From Deltaproteobacteria bacterium (GTDB lineage Bacteria; Desulfobacterota; Syntrophia; Syntrophales; JAIPED01): a stretch of 47,613 nucleotides of DNA. Below are positions 1-10,291 of this stretch, one piece after another. A program made the position numbers and the translations under genes. How positions within the stretch are numbered: position 1 is the stretch's first letter; every line of letters starts with the position of its first letter. The stretch is from the NCBI GenBank assembly GCA_021737325.1, contig JAIPED010000007.1:1-47613 (forward strand), given 5' to 3'. The notes below the pieces were generated by a model. That model searched no databases, was not told the origin of the DNA, and was given only the letters and a program-made list of their open reading frames with translations.

Positions 1-68
1 CATTTGAAGGAACTGCTTTTGGTTCATAGAGGATTAAAGAAGTGCATAAAAAGGAAAATGATAGATGA

Positions 69-1157
69 AATACTGGGAAAATAACCTCCCAAAATCAGCA
101 TTATGCCGAAGATGATGAAGATCTTGTAACTAAGCAACTGACTTTGAAATTGGATTTTATGGAAACAGGTTTTTACAAGTATGGGCAGGTTTTCTTCAAC
201 AAGAAAATTACCAAGAGTTTTGACAACATAAGATCATTTACCGACCTGGGCGTTCAGAAAACCAACTATCGCCATACCCTATCTTCGGGTGTTGGCAGAA
301 TGTCGAGTGCATTTTTTGAAATGGAGCCGAAACAATCCAACGATGAGGTAATCAAAACCAAAGATGTAAAGCTGACCGAAATTCCGAAAAACACAATCCG
401 TTTTGCATTAAGCCAAAACCCGTTTTTCTACTTTGACAGTTTATCGCATTACTTTCCAAGCGTTGGTTCGCTTTCCAATTTGATTGACAGCAAAGACTTT
501 TTAGCAGGTTTAGAAATCACATTTAGCGGAACTGCCAACCGATTAAAAGAAATTAGCTATTTTGATTACCTCCAAGCCTTAAGCGGGCTGTTGCAGACCA
601 TTGAAGCGGACATAAAGAGCAATGCCACCGAGTACGAAGGTTCGGATTATATCCACGAATCCATCAGCAGTGTTTTCAAGGACAAGGAAATTAAGGTGCC
701 CCGAGGCGGCAAACGAGCAGACGGGCAGAAAGCTCTGGTGGCCAAGGAACCTTGGTATGTTTACAATGCCAACTACGGAACAAATGAGGAAAGGGAATTC
801 GTTGAACTGTTTGCCAGGTGCTTTGAAGAATTACAGCAGCGGTTTGACAACATTTACCTCATCCGCAACGAAAGAGAGCTAAAAATCTTCGATAAACAGG
901 GACGGGCCTTTGAACCGGACTTCTTGCTTTTTTGCAAACAGCATGATGGAGAGCAAATGACTTTTCAAGTTTTTATTGAGCCCAAGGGAGGACATTTGAT
1001 AGCCAACGACAAATGGAAGGAAGATTTTTTGTTAGAAATCAGAGACGAGAAAAAGATAATACGAATTCAAACGGGCACTTATCTAATTACCGCTGTTCCC
1101 TTTTACAACTGCAATAACGAAAATGCCTTTAAGACGGCGTTGGTCGCAACCTTATAG
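69..1157 (+). pseudogene. C-terminal part of a type III restriction enzyme Res-like protein (5' end outside window / frame-disrupted)
   Basis: The ORF frame is open from 69, upstream of the TTG at 144. The C-terminus has a PD-(D/E)xK-like pattern (AFEPDFLLF...FQVFIEPKGG). The frame does not connect to the window start: a TGA lies at 66-68, while the frame open from base 1 ends at TAA 82-84. Confidence 0.5.
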
Positions 1158-1249
1158 CTACCCAAGCACGAAGCAGAGCATTAACCCCAGCACATAACCC
1201 CCCGAGCGTTCTGAACGAGCTTTGCGGGAGAAAAGGAGATTAAGAAACA

Positions 1250-2050
1250 ATGCAAAGTGAAAATTTTCAAATTCATGACAAAGGAGGGGCGCACCTACTG
1301 TTCGTGAAGCTGTTGATGAAGCTGTGTGTATTATCCATGCTCCTCCTCACCATAGCCTCCCCCGCCCTGGCAAAGGACATTGATGTCCAACTTGAAGGCG
1401 GAGGAGTTTGGTTTAGCAGAAACGATGTACGCACTCCTGGTAATGGCGGCACCAAATTTGACATGCTGGATCTGACCGGTAAGGGACCGTATCCGTATAT
1501 GCGCCTCTATGCCACGCATTATATCAACGACAAGCACGCGCTACGCCTCACCCTCGCGCCGCTGGAAGTCTCAGGAACGGGAAGGCTCCTTGAAGATGTT
1601 ACATTCAATGATGATGTGTTCACCGCCGCTGCACCTACAAAGGGGATCTACAAGTTCAACACCTACCGCCTGACTTACCGCTGGTTATTTTACGATCGTG
1701 AGAACTGGCGTTGGGGCATTGGGGCTGCTGCGCTTGTTCGCGATGCGAGTATCACGCTAGAGCAGGGAAACAAGAGACAATCCAAGGACGATCTGGGGCT
1801 GGTCCCGCTTCTACATTTGTACGGCGAATATCGCGTAAATGATCAGGCCGCCGTCATTTGGGATATGGAGGGAGCTTGGTCCCCCATGGGGCGCGCCGTT
1901 GATGCGTCTCTCACGGCCAAGTATGATTTTGACTCTGGGTGGTACATAATGGCGGGATACAGAACGCTTGAGGGCGGCGCGGATAACGACGCCGCATATA
2001 CCTTCGCGTGGCTGCACTATGCACAGGCCACGGTAGGATACCGATTCTAA
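1250..2050 (+). CDS. Outer-membrane beta-barrel-like protein with signal peptide
   Basis: 266 aa ORF with upstream AAGGAG, hydrophobic signal sequence ending ASPALA, alternating aromatic/polar strands and terminal ATVGYRF. Confidence 0.65.
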   Translation: MQSENFQIHDKGGAHLLFVKLLMKLCVLSMLLLTIASPALAKDIDVQLEGGGVWFSRNDVRTPGNGGTKFDMLDLTGKGPYPYMRLYATHYINDKHALRLTLAPLEVSGTGRLLEDVTFNDDVFTAAAPTKGIYKFNTYRLTYRWLFYDRENWRWGIGAAALVRDASITLEQGNKRQSKDDLGLVPLLHLYGEYRVNDQAAVIWDMEGAWSPMGRAVDASLTAKYDFDSGWYIMAGYRTLEGGADNDAAYTFAWLHYAQATVGYRF

Positions 2051-2225
2051 ATCTGCTGGGAGCACTGCACATACCAGAAGTTAGGCTACCCGATGCGAAA
2101 AGCAACGGTTCTGCTTAGGTATAAGTGACGAAACAGCCGAACAATCTCGTGTAGATACGCTGATAATGCTGAGCATGAGAAGTAACATTAGTTGCCAATA
2201 AAATAAATCAAGAGGAGGAAAGAAA

Positions 2226-3686
2226 ATGCAAAACGAAAAAAAGAAACTAACAACGGTTGCGGGAGCCCCTGTCCCCGATAATCAAAATGTAATGACTGCG
2301 GGACCACGAGGCCCACAACTACTTCAGGACATCTGGTTCATGGAGAAGCTTGCCCACTTCGACCGCGAGGTTATCCCCGAGCGCCGTATGCACGCCAAGG
2401 GTTCGGGAGCGTATGGTATTTTCACCGTAACCAACGACATCACCAAGTACACCAGAGCCAAGATCTTTTCTGCCGTCGGCAAAAAGACAGACCTCTTCCT
2501 GCGCTTCTCAACAGTAGCAGGCGAGCGCGGTGCGGCGGATGCCGAACGAGACATCCGTGGTGCGGCAATTAAGTTCTACACCGAGGAAGGCAACTGGGAT
2601 CTGGTGGGTAACAACACCCCCGTTTTCTTTTTACGCGATCCCCTCAAGTTTCCCGACCTCAATCACGCGGTAAAACGCGACCCACGCACCAACCTACGGA
2701 GCGCGAAGAACAACTGGGATTTCTGGACATCGTTGCCTGAGGCGTTGCATCAAATTACGATCACCATGAGCGAACGCGGCATTCCGCTTAGCTACCGTCA
2801 TATGCACATGTTCGGTAGCCACACTTTCAGCTTCATCAACGCGCAGAGAGAACGCTACTGGGTGAAGTTTCATCTCCATACCCAGCAGGGCATCAAGAAT
2901 CTTACCGATGCCGAGGCGGAAATGATCATCGCAAAAGACCGTGAAAGCCATCAGCGCGATCTTTACGACAGCATTGAAAAAGGCGATTTTCCCCGCTGGA
3001 AGATCTTCATTCAAGTAATGCCCGAAAATGATGCCGCTAAGTGTCACTACAATCCTTTTGACCTCACCAAGGTATGGTTCCACAAGGACTATCCGCTAAT
3101 TGAAGTGGGTATCCTTGAGCTGAATAAGAACCCTGAGAACTACTTTGCCGAGGTTGAACAGTCAGCTTTTAACCCGTCAAACATCGTGCCGGGCATAGGT
3201 TTCTCGCCCGATAAGATGCTACAGGGAAGGCTGTTTTCTTACGGTGATGCCCAACGCTATCGCTTAGGGGTTAACCACCACTCCATCCCTGTTAATGCAC
3301 CTCGTTGTCCATTCCACAGTTATCACCGCGACGGCGCCATGCGCGTTGACGGCAACCAGGGTAGCACAATCGGCTATGAGCCCAACAGCTACGGCGAATG
3401 GCAACAGCAGCCAGATTTCTCCGAGCCGCCACTGAACCTTGAGGGGGCTGCAGGTCATTGGAACCATCGGCAGGACGAAGACTACTACTCTCAGCCAGGA
3501 AAACTCTTTCGCTTGATGTCCTCCGCGCAACAGCAAGTACTCTTTGCGAACACCGCTCGTGCTATGGGTGATGCGCCCGTAGCGATTAAGCTCCGCCACA
3601 TCGGCAACTGTTTTAAGGCCGATCCCGCCTACGGCGAAGGTGTGGCCAGGGCGCTCGGCATCTCCATGAGTGATTTACAGCAATAG
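2226..3686 (+). CDS. katA: Catalase (monofunctional haem catalase)
   Basis: 486 aa; [63 protein letters not shown] and [23 protein letters not shown] are classic catalase motifs; AGGAGG RBS. Confidence 0.97.
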   Translation: MQNEKKKLTTVAGAPVPDNQNVMTAGPRGPQLLQDIWFMEKLAHFDREVIPERRMHAKGSGAYGIFTVTNDITKYTRAKIFSAVGKKTDLFLRFSTVAGERGAADAERDIRGAAIKFYTEEGNWDLVGNNTPVFFLRDPLKFPDLNHAVKRDPRTNLRSAKNNWDFWTSLPEALHQITITMSERGIPLSYRHMHMFGSHTFSFINAQRERYWVKFHLHTQQGIKNLTDAEAEMIIAKDRESHQRDLYDSIEKGDFPRWKIFIQVMPENDAAKCHYNPFDLTKVWFHKDYPLIEVGILELNKNPENYFAEVEQSAFNPSNIVPGIGFSPDKMLQGRLFSYGDAQRYRLGVNHHSIPVNAPRCPFHSYHRDGAMRVDGNQGSTIGYEPNSYGEWQQQPDFSEPPLNLEGAAGHWNHRQDEDYYSQPGKLFRLMSSAQQQVLFANTARAMGDAPVAIKLRHIGNCFKADPAYGEGVARALGISMSDLQQ

Positions 3687-3898
3687 ACAGGTAACAGTTA
3701 ACGCCCGGCTAAAGCGGTTAGCTATCGCTGAAGCTGGGCGGCTACTTTTGGTGCCTCTTACACTCACCTTGGGGCAACAGGTAAGAGTTATGTTGAGAGT
3801 TTGGTGATAATTGCCCGCAAGATTCTACGGATTGCCAATGCGCCTCAAAGCAGAATAAGTTCTATGATAGTAGTATGCTAAAACAGCTTGACCTGTTT

Positions 3899-4017
3899 AA
3901 CAAAGACTCTTTCGCAACTGCAACGCTTGACTTGTTGTGGTCATTCCCGCACCCGTTTTCACGAGTGCAGGCTTCAGCGGGAATCCAAATATATCTGAAG
4001 TAATTCTGTTATTTTGG
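3899..4017. repeat. Copy of dispersed intergenic repeat family (partial)
   Basis: aaagactctttcgcaactg...gtcattcccgcacccgttttcacgagtgcaggcttcagcgggaatcca matches, in inverse orientation, the repeats near 30.4, 33.3 and 41.1 kb. Confidence 0.7.
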
Positions 4018-4240
4018 CAAGCAAACAAGATTCTGCTTCCGTTACCGTTTGGAAGAATAGGTCATGCAACAGTCATTTCCGCGAAGGCGGAGACCCAGCA
4101 ACTGCTGTAATGTTTATGGTATTTTTTTATCAGTTTCCAACTGATGATAATTGCTATTGGTCAGGGGATTGGGGGGCGTGCAATGGTCTTACCATCTTTG
4201 CTTCTCCCTACTTTAACAAGGGCGGGCTAATGGTCGCCTC

Positions 4241-4879
4241 TCACGCCACAAGGCGGTAAACACCACTTTTGTTTTTGTCTTTCCGAACGGACGACTTCTC
4301 TTCCCAAGCGGATGACTTTTCATTACGATCGGATGCCTTGTCATTACAAGCGGATGCCTTGTCATTCCGAACGGATGTGAGGAATCTTCCCCTATGCCCG
4401 TTTTTATCTTCCCCGTAAAAAGTGGCAGCAAGAAAAAAGATTTCTCGCTTCGCTCGAAATGACAGACTTTTGGAACAGCACGCAAAAATCCTATCGCACT
4501 CGCGCAAGCTGTTCGTCTCGCTATCTTCACGAACGCCGTTCTCGTTATCATCCGTCCAAACGCGCAGAACATCAAACACCGATAAGCCTGTCGTTGGATC
4601 AATATCCCCTTGTGTGATTACACCAGCGCCATTAACATCAAAAAGCGCAAAGTCCTCACGGCTTGCAGGAACAACTCCCGCTGGTTGACCTTGAGCATCA
4701 TAGGTTTCCTTCAGTAGCCATGGAGTAAACTCCGCAATCCCAACACTCTCATCAACCAGATTATTCCACTGGCTCTCCATACCAGCCGCCTTCGAGCCTT
4801 TCTGTATTGGGTCGGTAACAAAGGTAGGAGGTTGCCAATTCGTATCATGGAGGTTATCCGCTCTCATCGCCTTTTTCAT
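4241..4879 (-). pseudogene. Remnant of RTX/hemolysin-type calcium-binding protein, 3' part replaced by repeat-derived sequence
   Basis: FALFDVNGAGVITQGDIDPTTGLSVFDVLRVWTDDNENGVREDSETNSLRE resembles RTX protein segments ('DVNGDG...LRVWxDxNxDG...ELxxL'). It then runs into the FRAKREI-type repeat and a 21-bp tandem array. Confidence 0.5.
4284..4377. repeat. 21-bp tandem repeat, about 4.5 copies
   Basis: cgaacggacgacttctcttcc / caagcggatgacttttcatta / cgatcggatgccttgtcatta / caagcggatgccttgtcattc / cgaacggatg. Confidence 0.9.
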
Positions 4880-5087
4880 TGCCTTTACACCTTATTAGTC
4901 TCACCATACCCCAAAGGTCTTGATTTCATCCCGCAGAACCGTACCGCCCCTTTTATTACGCGGTAAAGGGTTCATGATTGGTCGCTCCTTTTGGCTCAAG
5001 CCCTGTGGTGCGAGGGTAGCCTAACATTAAGTGCGGGGAATCTCCATCGTAGCCTTTAATAAGCTCTTTCCACCACTCCTTTTACCC

Positions 5088-5168
5088 CTGGGGAGAACAA
5101 GTTGGTATCATGTCTATTCCGAACTGCCTCAGCGCACGACCAAATTGGTTCTTGTTGGGGTCCTGGCA
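5088..5168 (-). mobile_element. Remnant of transposase integrase-core region (ISNCY-like)
   Basis: Minus strand reads ...NKNQFGRALRQFGIDMIPTCSP..., resembling 'GRALxxLGIxxIPAYSPxARGRSER' of ISNCY-type transposases. No intact ORF. Confidence 0.4.
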
Positions 5169-5441
5169 CCTGTGGGGCTCCCGTGATTGTGGCTAACGCT
5201 TTACCGTATAACCACAATCAGCCCCTTTAAGGCCCATCGTACAAACATCCTTAAACACTTCCGTCCCCCTCATAATAATGCACCGCGAAGTACAACACGG
5301 AGGAAAGATAGTGTATCATACAACAGGGGGAATTTATTAATTGCTAGCACATTTACTCCTGATAATTCGTGGTTTTAGCTTGCGCAATTTAGGAAACGAG
5401 TATATTTCGCGAAAAATCTGTTTTGGAGGTGACTTTTAGTA

Positions 5442-6278
5442 ATGAAAAAAACTTTTACAATAATGGGGCTACTCTTTGCCCTTCTATTCGTCCTTTTGCT
5501 CCCCGCGTCCTCCGTTTTTGCCGATCCACAAGCGTTGATAGATCAAGGGCTTATTGAAGCAGCAAAAGGGAAAACGGAAGAAGCCATCAACTTGTACACT
5601 AAGGCAATAAAGGAAAAACCCGACTATGCCTATGCTTACTACTATCGAGGTATTACCTATCTCAGCAAGGGAAAAGCAGCCGAAGGAGTTCAGGATCTGA
5701 CAGCCGCGATTCAGTATCGCAAAAATTACATCGATGCCTATTATAGCCGTGCCATGGCCTACATGTCACAAGGAGACAGCAAAAACGCGTTGGCGGATTT
5801 TAGCGAAGTGATTCGTCTTCGTCCCGATTTCTTTGATGCCTACAACAGCAGGGGTAGCGTTTATGTGGCAACGGGCGAACGGGAGAAAGCAATAGCCGAT
5901 TTTTCTGAGGTTATTCGTCTGAACCCCGATTTCGCTTTTGCTTACTACAATCGCGCTATTGCTTATAGCAGTTTGGGGCAACACCTAAAAGCTATCGACG
6001 ATTTCAGCGTAGTTTTACGAGAGCGGCCAGATCTCGTAGACGCATGGTTCTTTCGTGGTAGTTCATTTCTTCAAACCGGACAGAACCTGGCGGCACTTGA
6101 TGACTTTACCAAAGCCATCGAGTTACGCAAGGATTATGCGGCGGCACTCAATTCCAGGGGGGTTCTTTACGCGGTGATGGGAAACGCTTTCCGGGGTTGT
6201 ACTGATCTTGAAGCGGCAAACAAACTCGGAGTTAGCGCCGGATACGAATGGGCGAAGAACAGCAAAATCTGCAAGTAG
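5442..6278 (+). CDS. Secreted/periplasmic tetratricopeptide (TPR) repeat protein
   Basis: 278 aa; signal peptide followed by about 7 TPR units (e.g. AIADFSEVIRLNPDFAFAYYNRAIAYSSLGQ). Confidence 0.9.
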   Translation: MKKTFTIMGLLFALLFVLLLPASSVFADPQALIDQGLIEAAKGKTEEAINLYTKAIKEKPDYAYAYYYRGITYLSKGKAAEGVQDLTAAIQYRKNYIDAYYSRAMAYMSQGDSKNALADFSEVIRLRPDFFDAYNSRGSVYVATGEREKAIADFSEVIRLNPDFAFAYYNRAIAYSSLGQHLKAIDDFSVVLRERPDLVDAWFFRGSSFLQTGQNLAALDDFTKAIELRKDYAAALNSRGVLYAVMGNAFRGCTDLEAANKLGVSAGYEWAKNSKICK

Positions 6279-6313
6279 GCACTAAGCAATTCAATAGCAA
6301 AATAAAAAAAGGG

Positions 6314-6349
6314 GCCTTCGCCAGCAACACCCGTTGCCATGGCGAAGGC
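6314..6349 (+). terminator. Hairpin terminator downstream of TPR gene
   Basis: gccttcgcc agcaacacccgttgccat ggcgaaggc followed by ttgattttt. Confidence 0.7.
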
Positions 6350-6371
6350 TTGATTTTTGGTGATACAAGTA

Positions 6372-7298
6372 ATGTGGCGTCCTTTGAGTCTTGGCGATAT
6401 TCCTACTATTCAAAGACTTTGTACCAACAACAGCTATCGGCTAAGTGATTATTCCCTTCCTTCTTTGCTTGCTTGGAGTTTACCACAGAGCCAAACTTTT
6501 TTCCGCATTATTAGCGATATTCCGCTCTTTCTCTCAAAACGCGCTGAAGAAGATTTTCTCTTCTTGCCATTTTGCCACAAAAATATCACTGCATCCCTCC
6601 TTAGCTCTATTGCGATAGATAGCGGAGTATATCGTTTTTGTACGGTGCCCGAGGAGGTAATAGGAGAAGATTTTGAGCAGTTTTTTACCATTAGCGAAGA
6701 TAAGAAAAACGCCAACTACATCTACCGGGCCGAAGATCTCTCGCTACTACGGGGCAACAAATTCATTGCCAAGCGGAACCACATCAATGGTTTTATAAAA
6801 ACATACGCCCACCAAGGTATCGAGACCGCACCGATAAGCGCCGCTACAGCGGCAGAATGTCTTTTGTGCTTGGAGGAGTGGCGACAGGAAAAAATTAGCA
6901 ATGGATATGCCGAAGATATTCTTCTTGCTGAAGAATGCCTGGCTGTCCAAAATGCCCTGCAAACTATTGATAGCTTAAACTGGCACTCCATTTTAGTTCG
7001 CGTTAAGGAAAAAGTATGCGGCTTTGCCATCGGCTCTCGTATAACCGACGATACCTTTGCTCTTAACTTTGAAAAAGCCCTTCTTCACTACCGCGGGTTG
7101 TATCAATTCTTGGATAGGGAGTTCGCCAGGAGCCTCGCATCAACATACGAGTACATCAACAAAGAGGGCGATATGGGAATTGCCGGGCTGAAAAATTCGA
7201 AGGAATCGTATCATCCTGTGGCAATACTTCCTTCGTATTCTTTATTTCTTCGAGAAAAATGGAAAAAAGTACAACATAATCCCTCACCACTGTGGTAG
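6372..7298 (+). CDS. DUF2156-like (phosphatidylglycerol lysyltransferase C-terminal-like, GNAT fold) protein
   Basis: About 308 aa; pattern LSLGDIPTIQRL..., LRGNKFIAKRNHINGFIKTY, FEKALLHYRGLYQFLDREFA typical of DUF2156. Confidence 0.75.
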   Translation: MWRPLSLGDIPTIQRLCTNNSYRLSDYSLPSLLAWSLPQSQTFFRIISDIPLFLSKRAEEDFLFLPFCHKNITASLLSSIAIDSGVYRFCTVPEEVIGEDFEQFFTISEDKKNANYIYRAEDLSLLRGNKFIAKRNHINGFIKTYAHQGIETAPISAATAAECLLCLEEWRQEKISNGYAEDILLAEECLAVQNALQTIDSLNWHSILVRVKEKVCGFAIGSRITDDTFALNFEKALLHYRGLYQFLDREFARSLASTYEYINKEGDMGIAGLKNSKESYHPVAILPSYSLFLREKWKKVQHNPSPLW

Positions 7299-7343
7299 GA
7301 CCTCGCCCCTGCTTTGAGGACGAAGGGGTGTGCTTTCAACGCA

Positions 7344-8069
7344 ATGAATACCGAAAATCAGATAATCAAAAAGCTTTCTGAACGCCGTTGTCTTGCTTGC
7401 GGCACGACAAAGGACATGGGGCGGAGAATGTACTGTTCTCCCCACTGCCGCCAACGCTTGTTACAATCTCTAGAGCTAAGGATAGGGCTTTTACAGGCAT
7501 TGGGTACCCGTTTTGCCACCTTTTATTTTTCCGAATCGGCGATAACCTTAGATTTACTCCTTTACGGTGACAACAATCTGGTGCGCTTCGTTTATCCGCG
7601 TACCCCCAGAAAAAATCCCGCGGATGATTTTTCGGCAATGGCCAATCTCTTGGGTAAGGCTTGGTGGGATGAACGGGATAGAACCAAGAAGCGGTTTGCC
7701 GCAAACGAGCATGTAATTGGCCTAGGGAAGGTCTGCGATGACTCCCTCTCTACGGTTAAGCCTTCCTCTATCAGCGTGCCCTCAATAAAACCCGAAGTTC
7801 TTTCCGTAATGGGCATTTCCAAAAAAGATATCCAGACAGCCAACAAGTCGTTTGATCTCAAAAATGTTTATCGGGCAGAAGTGAAAAAGAGACACCCCGA
7901 TGTTGGCGGTAACCCAGATGATTTTCGCGATCTGCATAAAGCCTATAAAGAGCTAAAGGAATGGCTCTCTTCGCCGCATTACACAACAAAAATGGGATTT
8001 CCCGATAAATGGTTTTATAATGGGGGACATGGGAAATGGTTTCCACCCCAGCCAAGGATGCATCTATAA
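7344..8069 (+). CDS. Protein with N-terminal Cys-rich zinc-finger and C-terminal J-domain
   Basis: RRCLACGTTKDMGRRMYCSPHCRQRL and VYRAEVKKRHPDVGGNPDDFRDLHKAYKELKEWL (HPD motif). Confidence 0.75.
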   Translation: MNTENQIIKKLSERRCLACGTTKDMGRRMYCSPHCRQRLLQSLELRIGLLQALGTRFATFYFSESAITLDLLLYGDNNLVRFVYPRTPRKNPADDFSAMANLLGKAWWDERDRTKKRFAANEHVIGLGKVCDDSLSTVKPSSISVPSIKPEVLSVMGISKKDIQTANKSFDLKNVYRAEVKKRHPDVGGNPDDFRDLHKAYKELKEWLSSPHYTTKMGFPDKWFYNGGHGKWFPPQPRMHL

Positions 8070-8296
8070 GCTATTTGTTCTCCAAATTGCTTTATCTGTT
8101 AGATATTATTGGTTACATTTTATTGATATCATGATTGGTAATTTGACATTTTTTAGCTTCTGTAGCTTGCAAAATGGAGCTGCTGTTTCCAAACAGCAGA
8201 ACACGATAGCATGTTGCAGCGGCAACTATAGCGTCGTGCTTTTACATGTCCTTGACACGGTAAAAAGTGGCTGGTATGCGCTTCCGCTATGGTCGT

Positions 8297-8373
8297 CGGG
8301 GCGTGGCGCAGCTTGGTAGCGTATCTGAATGGGGTTCAGAGGGCCGGTGGTTCAAATCCACTCGCCCCGACCA
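8297..8373 (+). tRNA. tRNA-Pro (GGG)
   Basis: 77 nt cloverleaf with encoded CCA; anticodon stem tctga/tcaga, loop ATGGGGT. Confidence 0.95.
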
Positions 8374-8397
8374 TTTTAACAATGGAGGTTTTTATAG

Positions 8398-8790
8398 ATG
8401 TTCAAAAAAAAGCGCGAAGAGAATGTGGCTATTGATACTATCATCGGAAATGGAACCAGCTTTTCAGGCAGAGTAGTTTTTGAGGAAGCACTCAGGATCG
8501 ATGGTCATTTCGAAGGGGAAATTCAGGGTGTAGGAATGCTCGTTGTGGGGCAAAGCGGGGCGGTTAAAGCCGACAATATTGATGTTATGGATATTTTTAT
8601 CGGTGGATCCGTGGAAGGTAATGTAAGTGCTCGTGGCAGTGTCCAAATTGCCAGCAACGGCTCACTGAAAGGTAATATCTCTTACGGAGTGGGATTGACT
8701 GTAGAGGAAGGCGGGGTCTTCGAGGGTAATTCTCGCAGAGTTGCAACACACCCAATGGGCAAGGGAAGCGAAAATTTGTCGGGGAATTAG
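8398..8790 (+). CDS. Bactofilin (polymer-forming cytoskeletal protein)
   Basis: 130 aa; repeated beta-helix motifs (GTSFSGRVVFEEALRIDGHFEGEIQGVGMLVVGQSGAVKADNIDV). Confidence 0.9.
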   Translation: MFKKKREENVAIDTIIGNGTSFSGRVVFEEALRIDGHFEGEIQGVGMLVVGQSGAVKADNIDVMDIFIGGSVEGNVSARGSVQIASNGSLKGNISYGVGLTVEEGGVFEGNSRRVATHPMGKGSENLSGN

Positions 8791-8890
8791 CAGGAAAATA
8801 TTGGCATTTAAGCCGATATCCCTTGCGATTTTTGGCTTTTTGCCCTTGACAAAAAACAACTCTTCACATTAGCGGTCTCAAAGACCATGA

Positions 8891-8965
8891 GCGGGCGTAG
8901 CTCAGCGGTAGAGTGCTACCTTGCCAAGGTAGACGTCGACGGTTCGAATCCGTTCGCCCGCTCCA
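8891..8965 (+). tRNA. tRNA-Gly (GCC)
   Basis: 75 nt cloverleaf, anticodon loop TTGCCAA, encoded CCA. Confidence 0.96.
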
Positions 8966-8972
8966 TTTTTTA

Positions 8973-9047
8973 GGCGGCATAGCCAAGTGGTAAGGCAGCG
9001 GTCTGCAAAACCGTTATTCACCGGTCCGAATCCGGTTGCCGCCTCCA
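8973..9047 (+). tRNA. tRNA-Cys (GCA)
   Basis: 75 nt cloverleaf, anticodon loop CTGCAAA, encoded CCA. Confidence 0.96.
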
Positions 9048-9266
9048 ATAATTTTCACCCTTTTCCCAATTAAGTTTTTCCCCTCGGCGGGGTCGCGCCA
9101 TTTTGCCAATAATGCAATGAGGGGCACCGCACTATAATACCCATTTTATTTTTCCATCTTGCCACTTGATTGTAAATGTATCCATGAGCAAGCGCGCAGG
9201 AACGAAGTGCACTATCGTCGGTCTTCAAGGCAGTTGTTGATAGCTTTGCCAAATCGCAGAAAGGAC

Positions 9267-9620
9267 ATGCAGGCAATGTTACAGGAAAATGAAGTATTGG
9301 AGCGGATGAAATATTGTTATTTGGTGTACCGACAGCTAGGCTGGCTTTATACAAATTCCATGATAGCGCCGCCGGACTATGTTTCCTATCTAAAATCATC
9401 TTCATTGCGTTTGGGTGAGGATGATTTTATCATGGAAAGTATGCAAGAGGCCACGCGCTTTGGGGAAATAGAAGAGGCCTTACGCGAGTTGCTCTCTTTC
9501 TATGAGGGAATGGCTTATGCGTTAGCAGCGGTTTTAGAAATACCAATAGCTAATATGGAAGATTTGTTCCCCAATGAAGAGTTAATACTACTGGCGCGAG
9601 AAATGGGCGTATCTCGTTAA
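9267..9620 (+). CDS. Hypothetical small helical protein
   Basis: ORF between the tRNAs and the NYN-domain gene, AAGGA upstream of ATG 9267; no recognised family. Confidence 0.55.
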   Translation: MQAMLQENEVLERMKYCYLVYRQLGWLYTNSMIAPPDYVSYLKSSSLRLGEDDFIMESMQEATRFGEIEEALRELLSFYEGMAYALAAVLEIPIANMEDLFPNEELILLAREMGVSR

Positions 9621-9638
9621 ATAAGCTGAGCAACTACT

Positions 9639-10160
9639 ATGCATATTATTGTTGATGGTTATAATTTAATTAGACAAAGTATTGCCCTTCGTCAGGCTGA
9701 AAGACAAAGCTTGGAGGAGGGAAGAAAAGCTTTGTTACTAATGCTCAACGAGTATAGCCGCAAAAAAGGCCATCGGGTTACGGTTGTTTTCGATGGCTGG
9801 GAAGGAGGTTCCCCTTGCGAAGAGCGCGACTACTTTGGAGAGACCGCTGTTATCTATTCGCCACTGGGAGAAAAGGCCGATGAAGTTATCAAAAGGATTG
9901 TTGCAGATCGTAACGATAATTTTGTTGTTGTGTCTTCCGACCGTGCTATTGCGTCGTTTGCCATCAGCCGTGGTTACAGCGCCATTGCCGCATTAGATTT
10001 TGAAAAAAGGTTATGGCTCTCAACGGGCCCGGATGACGCCGAGGCGGTGCCAGTGAATGAAGATGAAACGGAAGGCCGAATAAGCACGAAAAAAAGGGGA
10101 GTGGCGCATCGACTCTCCCGCACGAAACGCCGCGAACAAATTGTGCTCAGAAAATTGTAA
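9639..10160 (+). CDS. NYN domain (YacP-like) RNase-family protein
   Basis: MHIIVDGYNLIR..., VTVVFDGWEGG, VVSSDRAIASFAISRGYSAI. Confidence 0.88.
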   Translation: MHIIVDGYNLIRQSIALRQAERQSLEEGRKALLLMLNEYSRKKGHRVTVVFDGWEGGSPCEERDYFGETAVIYSPLGEKADEVIKRIVADRNDNFVVVSSDRAIASFAISRGYSAIAALDFEKRLWLSTGPDDAEAVPVNEDETEGRISTKKRGVAHRLSRTKRREQIVLRKL

Positions 10161-10291
10161 TCTCTCCTCCCTCTCCACTCCGTAGCGATTTGCCGTTGGT
10201 GAGATTGCTGGGGGGTAAAGAACATTGCTGTTTTACCCAAAGATGGATCTCTGTAACTATCAAGTATAATATGTAAGAAAGGTATCGCGTC

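Noticed and set aside
4014-4259. 81 aa ORF downstream of catalase
   Set aside because: Lies in repeat-derived and degenerate sequence; no protein-like features.
4284-4377. CRISPR array
   Set aside because: 21-bp units are directly adjacent with no spacers.
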